DNA of 64,000 nt, taken from assembly GCA_016801885.1 (NCBI GenBank), contig CM028897.1, positions 21,045,501-21,109,500 of the forward strand, written 5' to 3'. Each line of letters begins with the position of its first letter. The stretch's first letter is position 1. The notes beneath the pieces are model-generated. The model was not told where the DNA came from, made no database searches, and saw only the letters and a program-made list of their open reading frames with translations. The stretch is from Toxotes chatareus (taxonomy: Eukaryota; Chordata; Actinopteri; Toxotidae). The translations under genes were made by a program, and so were the position numbers. Shown here one piece after another: positions 22,101 through 36,200 of the stretch.

Positions 22101-25100
22101 TAAGTGAAGTTAGAGTTTTGGAAGTGATATTTCTGGTGATGAGTTAGCTTTGTCCAAATTGGGGAGGAATCTTGTTGAACTGGAATTAAACTTAGTATTT
22201 CTTCCCATCTTTTAATTGTTGATACAAACATATGATGTTTAAGTGCGTGAATCTGAACGGGGGGCGGGGGGGATTTCAGTATTTAATATTAGAACAGGTC
22301 CACTACAGGCTGGGGTCAGGAATGAAGAGGAGCTAAGGGCCGCTGTGACGTGGGGCCCTTGTAATGTGGCAGTTTTTAAAAATAATTTTACAGTTTTTCC
22401 TACAAACCCAGAGTCAGAGAGTCAACTTATGAACTGAATTTTTGAACAATCAGTTCAGCCTAGTTTACCTCAGTTAATCGATGACAGTGGCGTCATGTAA
22501 CTCTTTTTAGTTCTTAGCCCTACAGCTGATGGCTGGTCTTCACCAAATGTTTGTATTGTAATTGACACATTATAATGTTATTAACATCACCACAAACTGA
22601 GAGGTGAGTTTATTTTGAACTTAAAGGAAAACCAGCTTCTGGAAAAAAAAAAAAAAAAGAAAAGAAAATAAGCTAAAAAACCTGCCATCACTCGTTCACA
22701 TTTGTTGACTCATCAGATTGGATGTGTCCAATGTAACAACACTGTCTTCTTGAAAAGAGGCATTTTCTCTCTTTAGTGTTCAGCCTTTAAAATGTGTTTA
22801 GTCCCCTTTTGTTGGGCGTGTTGGAAGGAAACAGTCCATCCAGTCATTTTAAATCCATTAATCATGAACAGAAATGTTGACCGGCACCAATGCAGCATAA
22901 CCACCTGCAATCTAAATTTAAATGACCATTTAAATAGCCTGTTGTGGGGAGAAAGTTATGCTGAGAAGCTCTACCCAGTTAAAGGATAATCCTGGTTCAT
23001 TTTTACTTGTATTTCTTTGTATTTAATTGGAAGAAGAGGTGAAGGTGGGCGGTAAAATAATCAACCACACCCAAGCTGGTATATCTTCTTTAGAGCTTAG
23101 ATTCCCATACACATCTATCAACTGAGCTAAGCTAGGCTAAAACTTCAACATGCCTTTGTTCTGCTAAACTGATTCAAAAAAGGGCGTGTGAAAAAGTGCC
23201 TGAGTCTGGGTTAGAAAAAAAAAAAATCACCAAATTTACTCAACATAGAAGTAGGTTACAGATGTTACAAAGGGAAAACAAAGAACTATGGTCTGATATC
23301 AAAAGGAAATGGATGGAGCCCAGCTGTGAGCCACTGTGCTGCTTTTTTTTTTTTTTTGCCTCTTGATGTGCTGATTGCCCACTGAAAGGATTGCATCAGT
23401 GTCAGCCAGTGTTAGGTTGTGCCAAAATGCCTCCGCAGCAGCACATTAAATGTGGCTGGTGGCCTCTTAGTGAAAGTGACTGAAACAGGCTGACAGTGAG
23501 TGTGGGACTGTATAGACATGGCAGACCATGCATGTTTTTTAGTTGGTCTGCGTTCCTGTTTCGAAGATGGCTCATTTTTCGAGGTTGTTCTGCATCTCTT
23601 CATTGTACAGAAGTGTATTTATTTATTTATCTATTTATTTATTTAAATTAATTTGTGTCTTATTTACAAGATTTATTTATCGGAGACGCGTTTTTTTTTT
23701 TTTTTTGTTTTTTTCAAAGGATTTTGTTTCTTGGAACTTGTTTCAGATTTGAGCCTGAATAAGCTTGTGCATTAATTGCTGGTTTTGTTTTGGGGTTTTT
23801 TTTGTTTTAGATTTTAAATGATTTCCTGGCATTTCAGACCCCCTACGTGAAATAATTCTTATTATACATTTAACATATGCTCTTTTAGACACCAGTGACC
23901 GTTAACATCGTCAACACTGGCTTCAAGTTTTTACATTTTCATAATGCACAAGGGTGTATTTTCCCTCTGTGCAAGCGTGTCAACTTTTTTATCACTGTTT
24001 TTGATCCATCATTAAGAATTAGGGGACAAACAGCGGTGGCAAGGTTATATCGGTTGCTGGCATTGTTCTGAATGTGGCAGCGAAATACAGAGTGTGATAT
24101 ACATAGAAGAATGTGACGCCTGAGATCGACCTCTGTCGTGGCTGAACAATGTTTACACTGTCTATTAAGATGACAAGAGGCCAAGATCTCTGATTCACGA
24201 GGATTCTGTGGAAGCTTATTACTGACAAAACACATTTGAACAGGTTCTAAGCATGACCCAGAAAGCTAGCTAGCTTTAGCGCTAGCTCTGTGCTAGTCAC
24301 TAGCTTTGGTTCGGGTGAGCTGGCAGGTGTGTTGATATGCATTGGTATATTTTCATTATTATTACCCCATTATAAGTATTAGACTTTTCTCATTAACGAC
24401 TCTTTGTTATTACTGCAACATCCACCCAGATGGAAGGACATCACCAAGATGGCTGTACTGTGCCCTCTGAGGCTACTTGCAGAGTAACTGTTATCATTAA
24501 ATGGCTGTAAAACTGAAGTATTGGTCTGACAGAACTAACAACTAAAATGCTTAATAAGAAAGAAAACTGATTATTATTAATCTGAAATGATTGATTTTGT
24601 TTGTGCATAACTGAATGAAATGGTTTTCAGTTAGCAAAGGCGACAACTTTATCTTCTGTTCGGTTACAGTGTCACATTGACATGCAAAAAATGTTTCACG
24701 CTCAAAAATCATGAAGTCATATGAGGTATCAACACTGCAGAGCTGTTTATAATGAAGTGATAAGCCACACAACGTACACACGTTACTGGCCCCTACTTTA
24801 TCAGCCATTTTAAGTGTGTTCTGTACAAACTGCTCTGCTCCTGCACTCTCACACCCTGGCTCAACAATCTGATTAACGATCAACACAAATGGGTTTTCGT
24901 GCTCTTTCAGTATTTTAGCTTTTAATGAGCTTCCGAAAGGACTCAAATGTACGTTTACATATCATGAACTCTGACATGCACAGTCATGCATTTCTCAGCT
25001 AGAAACAACTAACAACAAACCTTTCTAAGTTACATAAATCCAAGGTACATTTTCTAGGGTAAATCATTCCTGTCACTTCTACCGCTGTCTATAGTCTTTG

Positions 25101-28100
25101 GTCTACATCTGTCACCATTTTGTTACAACCCTTGTACAGCACAACTTTAAGTAAGCAGTAAAATAAAATACTGACAGTTTACTGATAATGTTGAAATTGG
25201 CAGAATTTGTGTGCTCTTTCAGTTTCAGTGTGTTCATCCTACCGATACCTGTACTGAATCTACTTTGATTTATAACCATCTTTGCACTGATGACCAGCAG
25301 CTTTTGTGCTTCTGTAGCTACGTTTTCTAGACCGTTAAAACCAAACATCACAATGTGTCCGTTGACAAAGTGCCAGAGCCAGATGTGGTCAGCAAGTGGT
25401 TTTTGGATTTCTGGTAAGAACAGAAATGAACTGATGGGAGTGTCGAAGCTGTGCATATGTTCCTATCAAGGAGGATGCGCTCAAATATGCATTATTAGTT
25501 TTCCTGCAGCTCTTAAGCAAATAAAATGTAATTTTGTAAAGTATGAGGGTGTCACCTCATGATGGAAGGTATGGAACTAGAGCCAGGACCTGATCCTGAT
25601 CTTAAACAGGAAGATTTCTTTCACATACTTTCACATACAATTTTCCAGTAAATATGAATCTACTGCTGATCACATGACTCGCCAATGAAAAAACAACCCA
25701 TTTTAGCTCAGAGCTGCAGTACCTACAGTACATTTATGAAAGTATGTGTGTGTTTCAGGTGGTTTGGCCCCATTCTGCACTGTTTTAGTGAAGGTTTCAC
25801 AAAAGGAAACTTGCTTTCGGCCCTGTCTGCTTTCGTCTAGACAGAAAAAGACATCTAAGTCAGGTACATCCCAACCAACAGGAAACATAAACACAATAAG
25901 GTACTCTGACATACAAAATAATGGAGCATGAACATTAGATCCGATCATCACTGAGCTCACAGAGACAGCATCACAGTCCAGGTGGGCTCACCTTGACCTG
26001 ATGTTCTCTAACCTGGTGATCTCATGCCTACAAACAAGCTGGTAAAATTAACATCAATTACTACATAAGGTTTTTACAGTTAAGTAAAGATTTGAGGACT
26101 GAAACACTTTCAAAAGGTCTTAAAACCAAAGAGGAGAAATGAGTTGACACTTAGTGACACTGAATCTGGAGTAGGTTAGCAGATCAGGGACCTCAGGGGT
26201 TGTTTTGGACTCTGATCAGGTTAGAATAAAGCCAGGTTAGATTTCTGTAATGCTCTCTTTGCTGGTTTATCCTAACAAACAGTAGTTTGCTTGTAATGCA
26301 ATTTGCTATATGAATAAAACTGCCTTGCCATATACTGTGTAGTGGTCTGACACCTATCACACCACTGTTGTCTTTCAGTCCAGCTGCAGTTACTGTAAAG
26401 GAAACTGACCCTTGTCCTCTCAGATTTTGCCTGCAATCATGGAATAATGTTCAGCTTGATGAAGTTCAAAGCTCTTATGATCCCTGGTTTTCTTTTTTTT
26501 AACCTCTGGTAAAACTACTTTACACCTGAAGTTCAGTTTACTTGTCATGCAGTCTGCTACTCATTCAGATGCATAATGTCTTGTGTGAATCAATTCATTC
26601 CTGTCAATTGAGATTCAGATTTTTAACAGAAAGCCTGCATCAACCTCCCAGCAGGGGGGCAGGGAGGATCTAATCAAAGGCACCATTATGTTGCATAATA
26701 GGGAATGTAGGCTACAGAGATCAAAAGTCAGGGTATCTCAGACTGTACTGCTTTGATTTTACCCTCTCTTTCTTTAACCTGACACGGAAGAGCAAACCAA
26801 CGAACTCTACTTCTTCCAATTTTGGTGTTTGTCATGGTCAAATTCACACATTTGGGGCCAGTACTACCATCTGTATATGGTGTATGTGCACCATACACCG
26901 TGTGTTTGATTAAACGCACCTTTTTTGTCTAAGGTGATCACAATATGACTTCAGATAAGAAAGGTCTTAAGCTAAGATTTTGACACAGTGCTCCTCAGTT
27001 GGGGGCCATAAGGTTATGTGATAATGCAGGAGCATCCTTCATGAGACTGTTGAGTCAAAACCAGCAACACTTGTAGTATAAAGTTTTAGTATTAAAAACA
27101 ATTTTATTGTGATAACAGGCAGTGAACCAGGGCTCTTTTGAGGCCCCTGATTGTGTGGGGCCCCCAGGTAGTTGCCCACAGTGGTGCAGCTAGAAAGTAG
27201 AAATCAGTAGGTTTATTACAATGACTTTACACTGGACTGAGAAAGTGACAGGTATTTAATGTTCAATCAACAAAGTGTTAACATGTATCATCAATACTAA
27301 AAAAAAACAAAAAAACAAACACAAACAAACAAAGACAATAATCATATGGATCTGTTAGTACATGCTGAGTATAAAACACAAGGGTGAGAAGCTGACACCG
27401 AGGTTCAGGATACAGAGAAGAGCAGAGAGGTAAGAAGACAGAAACACTCAGTGTCTGACATACAGTATGTGAATCAAAGTGAAATGTGACTGTTGGGGCG
27501 TTTGGTGTCACTGTGGATCATGGTGGCTGCAGAGGGAAAATCATGTTTTGGAAACCAGGTAAGTGAGCCATTACTTTGAAAAGACCAATTAACATTTTCC
27601 TCTGCTCTGTAGTTAGACCGTTAAAAAAGGAAAAAAAATAAAAATAAAAAAGCGATATGGAGTATGTCTATGCACCCATCGACCTACAGGTGGCAGTAAC
27701 ACACCAAAATGTGCAGCATTTTGCCAACAAAGGCAGAGAAGAAGACTTCAGGCTGCGAACCATAGATGGAATAATGCAGGTATTAAAATACTTAAGTTTT
27801 GGTGGGTAATTCTTGCAAATGATGGTGTGGCGGTGTTGGAGGGGGTATCACAATTTTGTCTTTTTCTCTCAAGCTTCTCCTGGAGAAAGTCTCAAGTTCT
27901 CTTAAACTGTCAGTGGTTTTGTCTTTAGTCATGATAGTTAGCTAGTTGCAACAGTAATAGAGTAATGAAGTTCTGCAAGACCTGAATCTTGCCCATACCT
28001 GCATCTTCAAGAACCTGACCTGTATTACCAAATTTATGACCCAAACCTGACCTGGGACCGATGCTATGTTTGTTATCTCATCTGTTACAGGCTAAGCTAA

Positions 28101-29749
28101 TGGTCGGCACTGGCTAAGATGTTCGCTTTCTCCCACTGGACTTTGCGTGAGACTTGCAACATGAGATGGGACACTACATGCAAATTGAGTAGCTGGTTAC
28201 CTTACATACTGATTATAGTTCAAAAATCAGTACCCTGTTATTGTGGGCTTCACAGGCAGTAATGAGAAAAATACTATGATTGTACTAAGTTTAAGGTAAT
28301 TAGTGCACAAAGCACATGTTACAGCCTGTTACAGCCTATTAAGTTCTTTCATTTTGACAAAAGAAATTCTTTTCTTCTAATGTGGTAGCAAATGTTCAGT
28401 GGTTGGGTACAGGTCTGCCACTGGAGGACTGGGTTCTACTGGGGGTTCTAAAGTGGTTTAACCTGGACTTCTTTAAAGCCATCTGACTCAACATCACACT
28501 GTTTATACAGTAAGGGGTGTCCCTGTCTAAAATAACTATGACAAAGCCGGTGAGTAAGCATAATGGCAAAACCAAGGCACAGATAGTCAAACTTGATACT
28601 TTATGTTTATCATCCAGCTCCAGCTGATCAGTGGTTACTAGCAGAGAACTGGCAACCATTGTGAATGTGAAATGCAGAAAAGAGAAAACAGCTTTTCTTG
28701 GATAAAAAAAAAAAATGTCTTTGTAACATCTGAAGAGCAAAATACAAACACTGAAGAAGAGAGGTCACTAAATGAATATCATGCAAATGGTCACTCCAGC
28801 ACAATAAATGAAAAAGAGTCCTCAGTTAATACTTAACGCTCCGTAAACTAATGATGGCAGGCAGAAAACATGTGGCCATTACATAAAATAAAGCACGACT
28901 CCAAACATTACAGAATATTACTGAGCTGACCGAACATTATGGAGGAGGAAGCTGTCAGTGCTGGGTAATGAAGTGATAGTGAAAAAGTAACACTCACACT
29001 AATGTGGATAAATCGGAAAATGATCCACCACTTTCCACTGGGTGAAGAACTGAGCAAGATCTGCATCATGAGGTCAGCTGACTTCTTTCATTCTATCTGT
29101 GCCACTCCAGAACATTTTTGGGTGTAGTTATTCTTTAAAAACTTCAAATCATGTTTTTGTTGTTTTGGCACAATCTTAAAACAAAACAAAACAAAACAAA
29201 ACAAAACAAAACAAACAAAAAACAAAAAACCAAACAAACAGCATCTTAAACCTTCAACACGTAACCAGCTTCTTCTTCGTTTTATCCAAGTGTGGACATG
29301 AAGCCCTGAATGGAAAAAGGAGGCTTGCAAATGCCGAAACTCAGGGTGAATGATACAATACGCCATGTCCTCCAAAACCCTACAGTCTAATCCTTTAGTT
29401 TATATTCCCTACAGTCAGTTGCATCTGCCATTAACTCAGCTCAAAATTCATAAAGGCAGCCATCTTTTCATAAGAAGCCACTTAAACCAAACCTGCCAAT
29501 CATCCACCTCTTCACAGCACGTGGGACGACTTGATTATTACAAGGTTTGAGTACTTCAGATCAGAAACTCTAGAGTACTCTTAAAAACATAGCAACAGCC
29601 TCCACTCTCTTCGGCTTTCAGACCTTCCACCAGACATTAAGGCCTGGCTGCGAGCGTCTGATGTTTAAGGTCTGGGCTGTCCACATATGTCTGATAGCAC
29701 TGGGAGTTTTTGTTTCCTCTCATTTTGTCATGTTGTACTGCCTGCTCTC
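22101..29749. other. Intergenic DNA between fbxl16 and septin12
   Basis: No gene with splice-bounded exons was recognised. It contains an ATTTATTT-rich stretch at 23619-23650 and a run of four - strand ORFs between 25960 and 23939 discussed among the findings. The rest is AT-rich filler. Confidence 0.45.
29178..29225. repeat. (AAAAC)n pentanucleotide repeat
   Basis: Tandem aaaac units followed by imperfect aaac units, in the septin12/fbxl16 intergenic region. Confidence 0.9.
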
Positions 29750-30044
29750 CCTATATATGTCACCAGGCCTTCCTTCCAAAAAAAAAAAAAAAATATATAT
29801 GAGCTCACATTCAAAAATATATTCATATTTTATGCATTTCTTACGTCTTGTGTAAAACTCAAATAGAATTTCTTATTTTAAAACAATCCACTAGTTTGGT
29901 CCCATAATGAAAAAAGGAAAAAAACAATTTAAAAAAATCATTTCTCCATCTCATTTTTTTTTTAACATGGTGAAAATTGCCCCCCCCCCCCCCACCTCGC
30001 TCATTCTAACTGGATGAGGAGCATCGCTGTTGATGCTGCAGAGA
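29750..30044 (-). other. septin12: Presumed septin12 3' UTR start
   Basis: Sequence directly downstream of the septin12 stop codon on the - strand. It contains a C run at 29981-29994 on the + strand and several A-rich stretches. The polyadenylation site is not determined. Confidence 0.35.
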
Positions 30045-30210
30045 TCAGAGGTGGCTGTCTGATTCACATTTGTCAGCAGTTCCATTCTCCAGCGGCCGGA
30101 CGGACAGTCCCAGTTCGCTGAAGTTCACGTTGCACTCGTTGAGCCGTTGTATGCGGTAGGTCTCGTAGTGGATGTTGTGTGTCACGTCTTTCAGGTCCTG
30201 CAGGTGAGAC
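30045..30210 (-). CDS. septin12: septin12 terminal coding exon 10
   Basis: The exon follows cacaaag and encodes SHLQDLKDVTHNIHYETYR, IQRLNE and a short divergent tail ending ADKCESDSHL, then TGA at 30047-30045. The short tail lacks a coiled coil. Confidence 0.95.
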
Positions 30211-33200
30211 CTTTGTGAAAAACACAAACAGAAAGAGTCACAACTTGATATTTATTTTTTTTCTTTTGTATGCTTCAGGTCTGTTTTCTATGAAGCCCCA
30301 CTAAAGTCAAACAATAGTGCCAAGAGGAAATCTGTACTCTTGGTTAACAAATCCATGTGCACAGTTTGGATTTGTATTCCGTGTCCACAAATTTGCAAAT
30401 TTAACTTTACTTTAACTTTAAGCTGCTCTTAAATCTAGATAAACTGAACTTTACTTATAGAGCACAGGAAAACACTCCATTCCTTGTTCTCTGTGGAAAG
30501 AAGCCGTTTTCAAATCCGTGCTCATGGTTTTTACAAATCTGTGCACACAGACTGCAAACCAGTGCACATGAATTACGACTCAGAGAGCATGGTCTGGGAA
30601 CTGTGTGCCCAGATTTGTAAACCTACAGTACAGATCTATACTCAGCTGACCCTGTGGTGGCCCTGTAGTTTTTTTCTACTGTAACCACGGTGATGGTGTC
30701 TTGGGAGTCCTGTACTCCAGTGAATCTCCTGCTAAATGACGGTGTCACTGATGGTCTGTGTAATCCTGATGTCCCCAAACCAGACACTGTGCAAACCTCG
30801 ACTATGGCTCAATTCTGTCCATGAAAATCATAAACAGAAATGGTAACAGGGCACAACCCTGGTGGAGCTGGAACTCTCACTCTGGCTTTTACGAGGACCA
30901 TTGTCCTGCAGCACACCGCACAGGACACCCTGACCAGCACAGTCATCAGCCCTCTCCCAGCAGTCTTGTTTTGTAGAACAGTTGTTTCTACAAGCACCTG
31001 ATCTGAAATGGCCACACTGGAAGGTGGAGTGAATGGCCAGCCGTCATACAGAGGGTGGTGACGTGATGTTGTTCTTGAATATGGACATTAGACTGTGCAC
31101 TGTGTCTTTCCTGGAAGACAGGACTTGGGTGTTCTCAAGAATAAAAACGTTAACTAGGGCTGAAGGTTTCTTTGTTGCTTACAGGAGTTTGTAGGATTCT
31201 TCCCTCTAAGTTCATTCAATACCTGAAGTTGTCATTCAGCAGAGGGACCAATATGTCTGTTTTTGTTGTTGTAATGCTCATTTTGGCCACTAGAGGCTGA
31301 ATAGCACCACTACCTCAGTCTATATAGGACTAAAAGCAATCATGTTTTGTTCCAGGTGATTTTGAATTTCTCCATGCACTCTGAACTAAAGCTGTATGTA
31401 TTGTGTGTTAGGAAGTTATGTAACATTACTGTCAGCTCTTTCTTTTGGTAAGAAATGTATTTTAATTGAAGTCTTTCCACCAGAAGGACTGTAGGCAGAA
31501 GGTGATAACATAAAGAGCGAGAAAGCCCAGATAATGATCCCCCCCCCAACCCCCTTCTTCTCTCTCTCCCCCTGAACACAGCCTCAGAGTGCTTTAAACA
31601 AAGAAAAAAAAAAAAAAGTTTGTAAGACAAATTGTCCAATCACATGGCTATTTCTACCTGAGTGGCCATCATCGAATATAAAACCCCAATAACTCTGTCT
31701 TGGCTTTGTTCTTTGTCAAAACATTAAATCACGCAAACTGGGACACATAAATTCACACACACCGTCACAAGCATGTGTGTCCATATGTCTGTCTACTAAC
31801 ACCTCAATGATTTTAACAGAGATTCTTGTGGAAACACTATGACATACAAAACAAGGTTCATTAAAAGGTTGGTATAAAATGACTATTTAACATAATTTTT
31901 TTTAACCACAATAACACTGTTTGAAGACATAAATGTGTGTGATGGATCAATTTAATAATGATTTTCATATAATGATTTTCTGGTTCTACAGGCATTGTTA
32001 GTTTGGCAGCCAAAGAGCAGCCTGAGCATGCCTTCAGCTGCTAGCAGTCACATGACTCTCATCTCAAACATTGTAGTGGTTCCTTAAGCATCCCATCTCT
32101 TTCTATGATGAATCAAGCATAGCAATCACTGTAACACTCACCTGATGAGCAGATCTCTCAGGTTGGCAAACTCACAGTGTGCCACATTTTCAACTGTGGA
32201 AAGAGAAAAAGATTTATTCTGGGGTAGTAAGTAAACTGGTTAGAGTGATAATAACTGGAGCTTGGGCTAATCAGTTTTACAGATGCAGTGGAGACGTGTG
32301 TCTACATAGAGCCATGAAGGTACACTGACACATTATGTCTTTTTAGAGACAAAAACTTCACATCTCTACTTTCATCATCCTCTCATCATTCTTATATAAA
32401 TGAAAGGCTAAGCTTCATTTATATCCGTTAATGAATGGGACATGTGTAGGGTTATCAGGATCAGCAATGTAAGGCAACACAGAGTACATCTTACATTTGC
32501 AAGCATCTTTTTGTTTCTGTCCAGACTACAACAAAATTGCTGTCTGCTCAGACAGCAATGCACGACACTACAGCAAAGTTAAGAAGAAAACCTTCTGTCA
32601 TCTAACTTTGTTTAAATGGTGCAGTCAGTGATACAGCACAGCTGCTCTCATTAACCTGTATTTACGTTGATTTTGAGAGACAATGTCCCAGACAGGATGT
32701 TATCTGCCTGTGTCTCTCTCCTGACCAGATGTTATGCTGTGATGCAGCTTTATTATTTAATTGAAAAGAGTTATTTGATAGTGTTCAGGTATCTCACTAT
32801 GGCTCGGCTAACACAACATGGAAACACAGGGGCCACTGCTGGTTTCACACCTACATCATTCTTACTGAGGCAGGAAATGACATGACAGCAGGTAAACATC
32901 ACTGCTGCAGGTACAGATACCAAAGCTGCTGTTTACACAATAGTGATTCTAATCCCTTTGGCTGTGGTAAAACTGGATGTCCCTGGATGGCCCTTTTGAG
33001 TAGAAGAAACAGTTTCAGGTTGTACCGGAGCAGCTGCTGTACCTGTTAAAAAAACCTTTTCTGCACCTACTCATCTCCTCGGGCCAAAAAAAATGACATC
33101 ACAGAGTGAATGAAGTCACACGGATGTTAAACCCACGTCTTACCTTCGATGATTCCCCACTTTGTTTTACGGCCCAGCACCTTGTTTCCATTCACCTGGT

Positions 33201-36200
33201 GCTCTTTGTCAGTTCCCACCACAGCAAAGGGAATGCTTTCCTGGACACACAACACAAGTCTGTCTCAGTCAGGCTTATTCAAAGAATCATTTGTTCACTA
33301 TCACATGGGAAATCTATAGTATCTCTAACCCTAAACAGTTAAAACAATTACCTTATACAGTATTAAGATTGCGTATTATAATGCAACAAACAGTCACATG
33401 TTACATGTGATGCTCAGTATTTACTTAGATTATTTATAGGATTTTTCCTGACTCATTTTTATAAATGTCCACGTAAACAAAAATAGTTTCCTTATTCAGG
33501 TTTTAGAACAGGAATCATGTGATACCAATATCTTGACCTTGACCCCACCTCCCACCCTGTGCATTGTCTATGTATCCTGTTGCCTGTTGAGTAAAGTGGA
33601 GATGCATACTCAGCAGGCTGGGATCAGGATTATTGTGAGCATAATATAAACTAAAATAATCATACTGAAAGAATACATATTGAAACCAGATTTTGACACA
33701 GTGTCCCTCTACGAGACAGGGCCACAAGATAAACTGGTGAATCATAATAGGAAGTGTGACCCTTAACAAACCAAATACCACTGCTCTTTAAAAAATGTTT
33801 CTATGGTGCATCATACTGACGAACAACAACAAAAAAAAAAAAAAAAAAAAAAAAAAAACCCAACAACAACCTTGGTGTAACTTCACTGTTCGTCAGAGAT
33901 TTCAGTTTCACACAGTCTATCTCTTGTTTAATTTAAAGGAATAAAAGAAAAAAGTAATCTAAACAAGAGACTTTACCCTGATCCTGTCATTGAGGATGTG
34001 ATCCTCTGGATCCTCGTCGTACTCTTTCTGGGGGTAAACACGAATCCCATTGACTGCCAAGTCTTGCCTTATCTGTCAAAAGGTCAAAGGTTAAAACAAA
34101 GGTCAGACACAGTCAGCTGTTTAAGAGTGATGATATCACTGATGTGATTGGCTGAGAGAATATTTATTCACCACAGGCTCCAATTTATATTCAACCTTCA
34201 CCCAGGCCTTTTGCACATGATGCACCTGCATGAACTAAAATATCTGGTGCACTTGCCTACCACTCTGCACTTATTGTAGTATTTGCGCAATTAAAAGTAG
34301 AGTCTTATATCTTAAAACAGGAAATATGAGGGCTGAACACATGCATGGTGTGAGATGGTAATTTATTCTGTTCATGTTGCCCAATCAGAACATCATCTGG
34401 AGGAAAAAGAACATGGAAGAAAACAAGCTTTAGACTATGCATGTGTATGTGTGTGTGTGTGTGTTCCCTCACCCTCTCTTTGAACTCCTGTCTTTCCTCA
34501 ATGGTGAGTGTGTCGGCTTTGGCGATGACAGGTACAATGCTCACTATCTTCCCCAACCTTTTCATGAACTCAACATCGATGGGGCGTAACCTGGAGACAC
34601 AGACAGATTTCTGGTCAGTTTGGACAATTTGGATCTGGAAAATGTTGCTGGGAAGAGGGACGTCTGGGTCGCCTTGCTCAACCTGCTGCCACCACAACAC
34701 GAACCCAGATAAGCTTCAGAAAATGGATGGAAGGGTGTGTACTTGACATATAGAAACCTTTAAAAGATGTGTTTAATGTAGATTTACTGTCTGCTGAAAG
34801 GTTTTAGGTGCTATGATCATTCAGCATGGTTTGGGAATGAAATATGTGGCTGACTATAAAGTGCAACACGCTTTTTTGGAAAGAAAAAAAAAACATGTCA
34901 GTGAAGAAGCGTGATGCTGCACCCATCAGCGACTGGGTTCTGACCTGTGTCCAGTGGCAGGGAGGAAGTAGATGCAGCAGTGGACTCTGCTGTCGGGTAT
35001 TCTCCTCTTGCGGTTCACATGCAGCTCCTCTCTCAGGTATTTCTCATACTGCTCATTGACATACTTCACTATGGGGTCCCAGCTAGAGAGAGGAACAGTA
35101 GATAAGAGTCATTGAGTGACTGGAATGCTTACTTACCTACTAAAAATCTCAGGAGAGATCCATCTCCTGAGATTTTGACCCAAACGTGAAACCACAACCA
35201 GGAGAACAGTGCCAGCTACACTGAGGTATCTTTTAAATCAGTGTCAGGCTGAATTGTTAGTAAATGTGAAGAAAATGATATACAAGGCATCTCAAATTTA
35301 TTTTCATATAGTCCTTTTGTTGAGGAAAGTGCAGGACAATAATCCTACAGACGAGACAACCAAGGAGACGAGAAGTCCAGTTCAGTTATCCAGTTATCCG
35401 TAAATACGATATCAGTCAAGTTTAGGAAAGCACCATCTCTTTCTTGGCCTCTATTCATTTGTCCTTTCTTGTTTCCACTCACCAGTTTTCGTTGTTGATC
35501 TGGTCTCCAAATCCTGGAGTGTCGATCACTGTCAGCTTCATTTTCACCCCTTTCTCCTCAATCACTAGACAGACAAGGACAAGGGAGGGGTTACATGCAT
35601 GCTTCTTTACCAGAGAATCCAGAAAATCCTCATATTGATGTGTCAAATCTGCGGTCTGTATGCAACCATTATAGAAAATGAAATCACAGTTCAGGTACAT
35701 GTGAATTATGTCCTGATTTTAGCTGGTTTCTAATGAAAATGAGACGTAGATGGCTTTTTTCATTGATATTAACACAATGGCAGAGTCAGAATGAGGTAAA
35801 AAAGCCCATACTCCACCTTACAGAAAATACATCAAAGATTATGAGAATATCTTTTTATATCAAGGCAACAAGACACAAAGAAACAATAAGAGGAAGAGGA
35901 GTAATTTAATGGGTATTCAAATAAAAAAAAAAAAAAGTAAAGATTTTTGCATGGAAACTGCATAACACTGCTGAGTAGTAGCAGGTGATGTGCAGTGAGT
36001 GGGAAGTGGAACCAGGTTGGCTTATCAGCCTTCTCCTGCAGGTTCAGTTTGGTACTGCATGTACTGTGGAACCACACACTAAAGTTGGGTTCCAGCAGTC
36101 TGCAGTAAAGATGAGCATTAGGACTGGCTGTGGGAAATACTAAATTCTTATATAAGTGTTGTGAAACTAACATGAGTGCATTTGTGTGATGATGAGATCA

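Noticed and set aside
34305..34746. ORFs overlapping septin12 exon 6 on both strands
   Set aside because: The + strand ORF is antisense to the septin exon. The - strand one is the exon read through into its introns.
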